64,000 bases of DNA from Amycolatopsis alkalitolerans (GTDB lineage Bacteria; Actinomycetota; Actinomycetes; Mycobacteriales; Pseudonocardiaceae), in the NCBI RefSeq assembly GCF_006152065.1, contig NZ_VDFW01000012.1:62001-126000 (forward strand), read 5' to 3'. The notes below the pieces were generated by a model, which was not told the origin of the DNA, searched no databases, and saw nothing but the letters and a program-made list of their open reading frames with translations. Below are positions 44,238 through 51,621 of the stretch, piece after piece; position 1 is the stretch's first letter; every line of letters starts with the position of its first letter. The position numbers and the translations under genes were made by a program.

Positions 44238-45682
44238 TCGAGGTCGCGCCCGTCCGCGCGGTGCGGCTGCCGGTGCGGGCGGACGCCGACGCGGGCGCCC
44301 GGCGCCGGTTTCATCTGGTAGTCGTCGTGGCCGGGGTCGGGTTCGGGCTGACCGCGCCGTTCACCGCGCTGCTCGTGGTGGGTCTCGGCGGCTCCCCGGC
44401 CTCGGCGGCCTACGTGGTGTCCTCGATCGGATTGTCCTTGCTGCTGGTGGATTTCCTCGGCACCAGGTTCGTGCCACGGGTGTCCTCCCGCACCGCGCTG
44501 ACGGTCTCGCTGCTGGTGTTCGGCGTCGGGTGCCTGTTCTCGGCGGTCACCACCAGCTGGGAGGTCGTCGGGCTCGCGCGGGTGCTGCAGGGCTTCGGCA
44601 CCGCGCTGTTCATGGGCGGCGGGATCGCCCTCGCCGTCCGCCTCGTGGGCGAGCACACCCGCGGCCGCGCCATCGGGACGTTCAACGCGTTCTGGTTCCT
44701 CGGCGTAGCCACCGGGCCGCTCGGTGGCGGCCTGATCGCGGCGGCGGCACCGGGACCGGACGGGCTGCGGCTGCTGTTCGGCGTGTGCGGCGTGGTGAAC
44801 CTGGCCGGTGCGGCGGCGGCCTGGTTTCTCGCGCCCCGCTGGGTTTCCGACGTCCGGCCGCGGCTGGGCCTGCCGGCCGGGCTCGGTGTGCGCGGGCGGC
44901 GGATGTGGTCGGTGCTGGTGCTCACCGGGCTCGGCCAGGCCGTGCGGTCCGGGCTCGCGCTGACGCTGGTGCCGTTGCTCGGCGCCCGGCTCGGGATGGG
45001 CTGGGTCGCGCTCGGCGTCGCGCTGTTCGCACTGTCGGTCGCCGACGTCGCCACGATGCACTTCGGCGGTGGGCTCAGTGACCGGCACGGCAGGCTGCTT
45101 CCGCTGGCGACCGCGCTGGCCTGGGGCACGGTCGCCGTCACCGCGCTCGCCACGGTCGTGCGCGGGCCGGTCGCGTTCACCTTCGGTGCGCTCGCCGCCG
45201 GAGTGACCGTCGGCGCCACCTGGGTGGTGCCGGCGGCGATGACGATCGACCTCGCCGAAACACCGGAGACCGCGCTCGCGGCCTACCGGATCGCCTGCGA
45301 TATCGGGATGCTCACCGGCGGGGTGTTCGCCGGCGCCGGCATCGCCGTCGGCGGGGTGCACACCGCGCTCACGGCCACGGCCGCCCTCCTGTTCGGCGGC
45401 CTCCTGCTCACCCTCTCCGTCCGCGAGACGCTGCCCCGGCGCCCGCACCCGTCCGTCGTCAAGGAGGAACTCGTGCCCGTGCCCACGCCCGAGGAGTTCA
45501 CCGTATTCATCGCGAACTCCGACATCTCCCTCACCCCGGAACGGCTCTCCCAGGCCTACGCGACGCATGCGCGCTACCGCCCCGACCTGGAACGGCTGCG
45601 GGCGCTCCCGCTGCCGTTCACCGAACCCGTCACCGAGCCCGCGACCGCTCTCGCCTGGATCGCCAGGGGAGGAAAGGCATGA
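44234..45682 (+). CDS. MFS transporter with C-terminal AtzG-like extension
   Basis: 482-aa frame. Residues about 25-405 form a twelve-segment MFS carrier (GLTAPFTALLVVGLGGSP; VLQGFGTALFMGGGIALAVRL; GGGLSDRHGRLLPLA). From about residue 414 the frame continues without a stop into a soluble stretch of about 69 residues that looks like a stand-alone AtzG-like protein with its own start and RBS (45473). GTG start at 44234 overlaps the amidase stop. Either a true fusion, or an MFS whose C-terminal coding sequence also makes a separate small subunit. A role in uptake or efflux of the amidase substrate or product is likely. Confidence 0.85.
   Translation: MIEVAPVRAVRLPVRADADAGARRRFHLVVVVAGVGFGLTAPFTALLVVGLGGSPASAAYVVSSIGLSLLLVDFLGTRFVPRVSSRTALTVSLLVFGVGCLFSAVTTSWEVVGLARVLQGFGTALFMGGGIALAVRLVGEHTRGRAIGTFNAFWFLGVATGPLGGGLIAAAAPGPDGLRLLFGVCGVVNLAGAAAAWFLAPRWVSDVRPRLGLPAGLGVRGRRMWSVLVLTGLGQAVRSGLALTLVPLLGARLGMGWVALGVALFALSVADVATMHFGGGLSDRHGRLLPLATALAWGTVAVTALATVVRGPVAFTFGALAAGVTVGATWVVPAAMTIDLAETPETALAAYRIACDIGMLTGGVFAGAGIAVGGVHTALTATAALLFGGLLLTLSVRETLPRRPHPSVVKEELVPVPTPEEFTVFIANSDISLTPERLSQAYATHARYRPDLERLRALPLPFTEPVTEPATALAWIARGGKA
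45473..45682 (+). CDS. AtzG-like small subunit, nested in frame at the end of the MFS gene
   Basis: 69 aa from a GTG at 45473 preceded by AAGGAGG at five bases. The reading MPVPTPEEFTVFIANSDISL continues with ERLSQAYATHARYRPDLERLRALPLP. Length and helix layout resemble AtzG (DUF4089), which binds and stabilises the AtzE amidase in cyanuric-acid breakdown and is related to GatC. Its stop overlaps the ATG of amidase 2 (ATGA), the expected partner. It shares the MFS reading frame, so both separate and fused products are possible. Family assignment is from pattern only. Confidence 0.55.
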   Translation: MPVPTPEEFTVFIANSDISLTPERLSQAYATHARYRPDLERLRALPLPFTEPVTEPATALAWIARGGKA

Positions 45683-47088
45683 GCGACCTCGCCGATCTCA
45701 CCGCGACCGAACTGCTGGCCGCGTTCGCCGCCGGGACCGCGACCCCGAGCGAGGCCACCGCGGCCTGTCTCGCCCGCATCGAGGCCACCGACCCGGCGGT
45801 CAACTCGATCATCACTCTGCTGGCCGAGTCCGCACTCGTGCGGGCGGCCGAGTCCGACGCGCGCTGGCGCGACGGCACCGCCCGCCCGCTGGAAGGCGTT
45901 CCCTACGGGCTCAAGGACATCGTGGCCACCGCGGGGATTCCGACCACCGGCGGGTCGGCGCTGTACCGCGACTACGTCCCCGGCACCGATGCCGTGCTCG
46001 CCGCGCGCCTGGCCGAGGCCGGCGGGGTGCTGCTCGCCAAGCTCGCGACGTTCGAGTTCGCCTGCGGCGGCGCCGTGAACAAGACGTTCGGGCCTACGCT
46101 CAACCCGTGGGACCACCGCCGCACCACGGGCGGCTCGTCCTCGGGCTCCGGTGCCGCGGTGGCGCTGGGCCAGGTTCCGCTCGCCATCGGCACCGACACC
46201 GGCGGCTCGATCCGCATCCCCAGTTCGTTCTGCGGGATCACCGGGATCAAGGCCACCTACGGCCGGGTGCCCCGGCACGGGGTGATGGGCCTGTCGTGGA
46301 CCATGGACCATGCTGGGCCGATGACCCGCAGCGTGGCCGACGCCGCGCTGATGCTCGACGTGATCGCCGGGCCGGATCCCCTCGACCCCACGGCGCTGCC
46401 GGCCGAGGAGGCGCCGTTCACCTCGGCGCTCGGCCAGGACGTCGGCGGGATGCGGGTCGCGCGCAACCGCACCTTCCTCGAGGCCGAGATGCACCCCGCG
46501 GTGGCCGCCGAGTACGAGACGGCACTCGGGGAACTGACCGCGCTCGGGGTGGAGATCGTCGACGTGGAGCTGCCGACCTTCGACCTCGCCGCCGTCGCGG
46601 GCTGGTGGATCATCTACGCGGAAATGCTGTCCCTGCACGAAGAACACGTGTCCAAAATAGAGGATCGGGACGAGATGGGCGCCTCGCTACTCGGCGCGGC
46701 CCCGTTCGTCAGCGCCGCCGACTACCTGCGGGCGCTGCGCCTGCGCCCGCTGTTCCAGCGGGAACTCGACGATGCGATGGCCGGCTGCGCCGCGCTCGTC
46801 ACGCCGGCGATGACCGCGCTGCCCCCGCTCATCGCCCCGGAGATGACGTCCGATCTCGGCGACCGGGAAGTGCCGTGGCTCGACGCGGCCTGCCGGGTCA
46901 GCGTTCCGTTCAACCTCACCGGCTCCCCCGCGCTCGTCGTGCCCTCGGGCGAGGTGGACGGGCTGCCGGTGAGCGTGCAGTTCGTCGGGCGCCCCCGGGA
47001 CGAGGCGACCCTGTTCGCTCTCGGCGGTGCCTACCAGGCCGCCACCGCCCATCACCTGCGCCGCCCGGCCCTGCCCGCGGCCGCCTGA
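45679..47088 (+). CDS. Amidase-signature hydrolase 2 (AtzE/GatA-like)
   Basis: 469-aa AS-family enzyme with Lys in YGLKDIVATAG, cis-Ser in TGGSSSGSGAAV and nucleophile in GTDTGGSIRIPSSFCG. This is close to the AtzE/GatA subgroup by length and the RIPSSFCGI motif. ATG overlaps the end of the MFS/AtzG-like frame. It probably works with one of the two AtzG-like proteins. Confidence 0.92.
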   Translation: MSDLADLTATELLAAFAAGTATPSEATAACLARIEATDPAVNSIITLLAESALVRAAESDARWRDGTARPLEGVPYGLKDIVATAGIPTTGGSALYRDYVPGTDAVLAARLAEAGGVLLAKLATFEFACGGAVNKTFGPTLNPWDHRRTTGGSSSGSGAAVALGQVPLAIGTDTGGSIRIPSSFCGITGIKATYGRVPRHGVMGLSWTMDHAGPMTRSVADAALMLDVIAGPDPLDPTALPAEEAPFTSALGQDVGGMRVARNRTFLEAEMHPAVAAEYETALGELTALGVEIVDVELPTFDLAAVAGWWIIYAEMLSLHEEHVSKIEDRDEMGASLLGAAPFVSAADYLRALRLRPLFQRELDDAMAGCAALVTPAMTALPPLIAPEMTSDLGDREVPWLDAACRVSVPFNLTGSPALVVPSGEVDGLPVSVQFVGRPRDEATLFALGGAYQAATAHHLRRPALPAAA

Positions 47089-47099
47089 GGAGGAGCGTC

Positions 47100-48476
47100 A
47101 TGTACCTGACTATCACCGAGGCCGCCGCCGCGCTGCGAAACGGCGAGACGACGTCCGTCGCGCTCACTGAAGCCGCGTTCGCCGCAGCCGACGCGCACGA
47201 CGAGAAGCTCGGCGTGTACCTGTCCCGGTTCGACGAGACCGCGCTCGCGGCCGCGGCGAAGGCCGACACCGAACTGGCCGGTGGCACCGACCGCGGCCCG
47301 CTGCACGGGATTCCGCTGGGAATCAAGGACATCATCGCCACCGAGGAGGGCGCGACCACCGCGCAGAGCCTTGTGCTCGACCGTGCGTGGGGTGCCGGCG
47401 GGGACGCGCCGGTCGTGGCACGGCTGCGGGCCGCGGGCGCGATCATCACCGGCAAGACCACCACGATGGAGTACGCGATCGGCACCCCCGATCCGGAAAA
47501 GCCGTTCCCGATCCCGCGCAACCCGTGGAACACGCGCCATTATCCCGGCGGGTCCAGCTCGGGCACCGGCAACGGGGTGGCGGCCGGGCTGTTCCTCGGC
47601 GGCCTCGGCACCGACACCGGCGGCAGCATCCGTTACCCGGCAACGAGTTGCGGGATCACCGGACTCAAGCAGACCTTCGGCCGGGTGCCGAAGGCCGGCT
47701 GCGTACCGCTCGGCTACAGCTATGACCACATCGGACCCATGGCGCGCACCGCCGAGGACTGTGCGGCGATGCTGACCGTGCTCGCCGGACACGACGCCCG
47801 TGACGCGACGTCAGTCGACCGGCCGGTCGGCGACTACTCCAGCGGGCTCACCGGTTCCCTGGAAGGGATGCGGATCGGGATCGACATGCTGCTCGACCGC
47901 TCACCGATGACGGTACCGGAGCTGAAACCGGCCCTGGACGCGGCAGTCGCCGAGCTGACGGCCGCCGGAGCGGAGGTCGTCGAAGTGCGGCTGCCGCTCT
48001 ACGATGAGCTCAAGTCGGCCACCATGATCGGGCTCACCGCCGAGGCCTACGCCTACCACCAGCCGGACCTGCGCGCCCGGTGGCTCGACTACGGTGCGGG
48101 TACCCGGATGGCCGTCGCCACCGGGGCGCTCATCAGCGCCGGCGACTACGTGCAGGCCCAGCGGGTGCGCAGGGTCGGACAGCACAAGGTCGCGGCCCTG
48201 TTCGACGACGTGGACCTGATCCTGACGCCGACCAGCGCGTGCGGCGCGCCCGAGGTCGAGAAACTGACCCTCGACGACATCGTCGACGCGCTGCACACGC
48301 CCTACTGGAACGCGCTCGGCAACCCGGCGATGTCGGTTCCGATGGGCTTCACCAGCGACGGGCTGCCGCTAGGCCTGCAGATCATCGGCAAACCGTTCGA
48401 CGAGGCCGCCGTGCTGGCCGCCGGTTTCGCCTACCAGCAACGCACTACCTCGCACCTGCAGACACCCGACCTGTAG
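47100..48476 (+). CDS. Amidase-signature hydrolase 3 (AtzE/GatA-like)
   Basis: 458-aa third AS enzyme with Lys in LGIKDIIATEEG, cis-Ser in PGGSSSGTGNGV and nucleophile in GTDTGGSIRYPATSCG. GAGGAGGAG precedes the ATG at 47100. It is followed 12 bp later by a 61-aa AtzG-like gene, which points to an AtzE-AtzG-type two-subunit hydrolase. Confidence 0.92.
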   Translation: MYLTITEAAAALRNGETTSVALTEAAFAAADAHDEKLGVYLSRFDETALAAAAKADTELAGGTDRGPLHGIPLGIKDIIATEEGATTAQSLVLDRAWGAGGDAPVVARLRAAGAIITGKTTTMEYAIGTPDPEKPFPIPRNPWNTRHYPGGSSSGTGNGVAAGLFLGGLGTDTGGSIRYPATSCGITGLKQTFGRVPKAGCVPLGYSYDHIGPMARTAEDCAAMLTVLAGHDARDATSVDRPVGDYSSGLTGSLEGMRIGIDMLLDRSPMTVPELKPALDAAVAELTAAGAEVVEVRLPLYDELKSATMIGLTAEAYAYHQPDLRARWLDYGAGTRMAVATGALISAGDYVQAQRVRRVGQHKVAALFDDVDLILTPTSACGAPEVEKLTLDDIVDALHTPYWNALGNPAMSVPMGFTSDGLPLGLQIIGKPFDEAAVLAAGFAYQQRTTSHLQTPDL

Positions 48477-48488
48477 AAGGGAAACCGC

Positions 48489-48674
48489 ATGGAAACCGAT
48501 CCCGCCGTCGTCGTCCCGGCGCTACTCACCGCCGCCGGGCTGAGCCCGCTGAAGGAAGAAGTCGCCCTCATGATCGCGAGCTTCCCCGCACGCGTCACCG
48601 AAATCGAGAAGCTGTACGCGGTTGCCGAGGCGCGATACGAGGAACCGGGCCTCATCTTCCGCGCCGAACCCTGA
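48489..48674 (+). CDS. AtzG-like small amidase partner
   Basis: 61-aa protein starting METDPAVVVPALLTAAGLSP, followed by a helical middle and ending RYEEPGLIFRAEP. The (L/I)FRA end and size match AtzG/DUF4089 proteins that accompany AtzE-type amidases. It has GAAGGGAAA upstream. Last gene of the run from the gntR gene. Confidence 0.75.
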   Translation: METDPAVVVPALLTAAGLSPLKEEVALMIASFPARVTEIEKLYAVAEARYEEPGLIFRAEP

Positions 48675-48699
48675 TCCGCCGGATCCCAGATCGGCCGTA

Positions 48700-48717
48700 G
48701 GCACCCGATTCGGTGCC
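48700..48717. terminator. Possible bidirectional terminator hairpin
   Basis: GGCACC-CGATTC-GGTGCC lies in the 49-bp gap between the convergent AtzG-like and biotin carboxylase genes. A second small repeat GATCC-GCC-GGATC precedes it. No T-run, as is common in actinomycetes. Confidence 0.45.
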
Positions 48718-48723
48718 ACTCGC

Positions 48724-50082
48724 TCAAGTCGCGGCCTGGACGGCGTGGACCAGACCGGTGTCGTAGCGCCCGTCGGCGAACCGCCTGTCGCGGACCAGAC
48801 GGCGGAGGAACTCGAGATTCGTCTTCGGACCTTCGATGGCGAACTGGTCGAGCGCGGTGCGCAGCCGGCCGATCGCCGCGTCCCGGGTCGGGCCGTGGGC
48901 GCAGAGTTTCGCCAGGAGCGGGTCGAAATCGGCGGTCACCGTGTTCCCGCGCCGATATCCGCTGTCCACTCGGATGCCCTCACCCGCCGGCTCGTCCCAG
49001 CGGGTGACGTGGCCCGGACCGGGCAGGAAGCGCACGGGGTCCTCGGCGCAGACGCGGGCCTCGATGGCATGGCCGGACGGCGCGCGGGCCGCCAGGCCGA
49101 CCGAGGGCGGACCACCCATCGCCACCCGGAGTTGTTCGTGCACCAGATCGAGGCCGGTCACCAGTTCCGTCACCGGGTGTTCGACCTGGAGCCGGGTATT
49201 CATCTCCAGGAACGACAATTCGAACGTGACCGCGTCGACCAGGAATTCCACGGTTCCGGCATTGCGATAACCGACCGCCCGCCCGGCGACCACGGCCGCG
49301 CGCAGGAGTTCGTCCCGCACCTCTCCCGGCAGGTTCGGCGCCGGGGATTCCTCGACCACTTTCTGGTTGCGCCGCTGCGTGGAGCAGTCGCGCTCGCCCA
49401 GTGCGACGACCGTGCCATCGGCCAGCCCGAAGATCTGCACCTCGACATGGCGCGCGTGCTCGACGAAGCGCTCCAGGAATACCCTGCTGTCGCCGAACAG
49501 ACGCTCCGCGCGAGACCGGGTGGCTTCGAACAGTGTGGTCAACTCCGCTTGGTCGTGCGCCACGGACATGCCCATTCCGCCACCGCCGGCGGACGCTTTC
49601 AGCATGAGCGGATAGCCGATGGCTTCGGCCTCCGCCATCGCGGCCTCCGGCGAGTCGATCGAGTCGCCGGAGCCCTTCCCGACCGGGACACCGGCCTCGG
49701 CCACGATCCGCCTGGCCTCGATCTTGTCACCCACCGCGGCAATCGCCGCCGGCGAAGGTCCGACCCAGCGCATCCCGGCATCCTGGACGGCTCGCGCGAA
49801 CGACGCGCGCTCCGACAGGAACCCATAACCCGGGTGGACCGCCTCGGCGCCGCACCGCATCCCGGCCGACACGATCCGGTCGGCCGCGAGATACACCTGG
49901 GACTCCGGAAGATCGTCGATGCCGATCGCCTCGTCCGCCTCCCGGACGAATGGCAACTCGGCATCACCAGGGCTGTGCACCACGATCGAACGCACACCGT
50001 GCTCACGCGCCGTGCGCACGATCCGGCGAGCGATTTCGCCTCGATTGGCGATCAGCAACGACGCCGGCAGCCAGGTTTTCAT
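48724..50082 (-). CDS. accC: Biotin carboxylase subunit of an acyl-CoA carboxylase
   Basis: 452-aa AccC-type ATP-grasp enzyme that carboxylates biotin on a carrier protein. Visible: LLIANRGEIARRIVRTARE, KASAGGGGMGMS (ATP lid), ERDCSTQRRNQKVVEESPAP, FLEMNTRLQVEHPVTE. It stops after the carboxylase domain, with no fused carrier. That distinguishes it from the usual actinobacterial AccA3-type fusion and means it needs the separate carrier at 60294. Last gene of a ten-gene operon beginning with tetR at 60033. ATG with AGGAGG. Confidence 0.94.
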   Translation of the reverse strand: MKTWLPASLLIANRGEIARRIVRTAREHGVRSIVVHSPGDAELPFVREADEAIGIDDLPESQVYLAADRIVSAGMRCGAEAVHPGYGFLSERASFARAVQDAGMRWVGPSPAAIAAVGDKIEARRIVAEAGVPVGKGSGDSIDSPEAAMAEAEAIGYPLMLKASAGGGGMGMSVAHDQAELTTLFEATRSRAERLFGDSRVFLERFVEHARHVEVQIFGLADGTVVALGERDCSTQRRNQKVVEESPAPNLPGEVRDELLRAAVVAGRAVGYRNAGTVEFLVDAVTFELSFLEMNTRLQVEHPVTELVTGLDLVHEQLRVAMGGPPSVGLAARAPSGHAIEARVCAEDPVRFLPGPGHVTRWDEPAGEGIRVDSGYRRGNTVTADFDPLLAKLCAHGPTRDAAIGRLRTALDQFAIEGPKTNLEFLRRLVRDRRFADGRYDTGLVHAVQAAT

Positions 50083-50091
50083 CGCGTCCTC

Positions 50092-51621
50092 CTAGAATGT
50101 CGTGGGCCAGTTGCTCAGCAGGTGCTCGCCGACACCGCCGGTAGGCCGATGCCGATGAATCTCCAGCTGCTCGGCGATCCAGTTCCGGGTGTCCCTCGGG
50201 TCGATCACGTCGTGCGCGCCATAGGCACCGGCCAGGTCGTAGGCCGTCGTCCGGCGGCTCATTTCGGCGAGGCGATCACGGTAGGCATCGGGGTCCTTGT
50301 CCTCGGACAGTCCGTGCACCACGAACACCGCCGACCGCGGATCCATGAAACTGACCTGTGCCGACCACCAGGCGGCCACCGCGTCGGCGGTGTCGCCGCC
50401 GCCCATGTTCACGAACGCCTGGCCGTAGTCCTTCCGCATCATGATCGTCAGCTTCGGCACGGTCATCTGGGACAGCGCGTTCATCCAGTTGATGACCTTT
50501 CCGGTGATCCGCCGTTTCTCGGCCTCGACCCCGATCAGGAATCCCGGCTGGTCCGCGAAGAACACCACGGGGATGTTGAACGAGTCGCACAGCACCAGGA
50601 AACTCGTCGCCTTGTCACAGGCGTCCGCGTCGACCGCGCCGGCCTTGTTGACCGGATTGCTGGCGATGACGCCGATCGTCCTCCCGCCGATCCTGGCCAG
50701 CGCGGTGACCAGGTTCCTGGCGAATCGGGCCTTCAGCTCGAACAGCGACCCACCGTCCACGACGCACCGCAGCACGTCACGCACGTCGTACACGCCGGCC
50801 GGCGATTCCGGCACCCGGTCGAGTGTCCGCGCCGGGTCGGTCTCCGGTTGCGTGGTCTCGATGACCGGTGGTTCCTCCTGGTTGTGGCTGGGCAGGTAGC
50901 CGAGGAAGCGGCGGACCGAGTCGATCGCCTCCTCGTCGGTGTCGGCCACCACGTCGGCGATTCCGGTGATCTCGGCGTGCAGCCGCCAGCCGCCCAGTTC
51001 CTCCTTGCCGACCTCACGCCCGGTGGCCCTGCCGACCAGTCCCGGGCTGGACACCGCCATCACGGCACCCTTCCGGAACACCACGAAGTCGGAACACACC
51101 GCATGCCAGGCCGCCGACCCGAACGAATAACCGAAAACCGCCGACGCCCATGGGTTCTCCCGCAGCCGCAGGAATCGGCGGCGGTCGCTCAGGGTGGCCA
51201 TCCCGGCGCCACCCATGATGTCCGGCATCCGCACACCGGTCGACTCCGACAGGTAGACGACCGGGATTCCGGACGCGGTGCCGACGTCCTTCATATGCTG
51301 CATCTTCTTGTTGCTGATCGGACCGCTGGAAGCGCCCTTGACCGTGAAGTCGTAGCCGACCACGGCCACCGACCGCCCGCATACCGCGCCAAAGCCGGCG
51401 ATCTTGCCGTCCCGTGGCGTGGTTTCTTCGTCGCCGGGTCGCTGTGAGGTGGTGAACCGGCCGCTTTCCTTGAAACTGCCCGGATCGCACAGGCGGTCCA
51501 CGCGCTGCTCGACGTTCAGGATGCCTTGTTCGGCCCGCTGGCGGAGCTTCTTCTCGCCGCCCATCCGTCGCGCGGTGGCCGTTCTGGCGGCGTGCTCTAC
51601 CTCGTTCTGTTCGGTCGTCAT
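50092..51621 (-). CDS. Acyl-CoA carboxylase carboxyltransferase 1
   Basis: 509-aa PccB/AccD-type carboxyltransferase with both crotonase-like halves. It has VGYDFTVKGASSGPISNKKM and GGAGMATLSDRR in the N half, and FADQPGFLIGVEAEK and MRKDYGQAFVNMGGG in the C half. It transfers CO2 from carboxybiotin to an acyl-CoA such as propionyl- or acetyl-CoA; substrate choice cannot be read with confidence. It overlaps the upstream synthetase gene by ATGA and lies 9 bp before accC. Confidence 0.93.
   Translation of the reverse strand: MTTEQNEVEHAARTATARRMGGEKKLRQRAEQGILNVEQRVDRLCDPGSFKESGRFTTSQRPGDEETTPRDGKIAGFGAVCGRSVAVVGYDFTVKGASSGPISNKKMQHMKDVGTASGIPVVYLSESTGVRMPDIMGGAGMATLSDRRRFLRLRENPWASAVFGYSFGSAAWHAVCSDFVVFRKGAVMAVSSPGLVGRATGREVGKEELGGWRLHAEITGIADVVADTDEEAIDSVRRFLGYLPSHNQEEPPVIETTQPETDPARTLDRVPESPAGVYDVRDVLRCVVDGGSLFELKARFARNLVTALARIGGRTIGVIASNPVNKAGAVDADACDKATSFLVLCDSFNIPVVFFADQPGFLIGVEAEKRRITGKVINWMNALSQMTVPKLTIMMRKDYGQAFVNMGGGDTADAVAAWWSAQVSFMDPRSAVFVVHGLSEDKDPDAYRDRLAEMSRRTTAYDLAGAYGAHDVIDPRDTRNWIAEQLEIHRHRPTGGVGEHLLSNWPTTF

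Noticed and set aside
48622-51447. Plus-strand open frame of 941 codons opposite accC and carboxyltransferase 1
   Set aside because: Low-complexity His/Arg/Asp-rich translation, antisense to genes with complete catalytic motifs.
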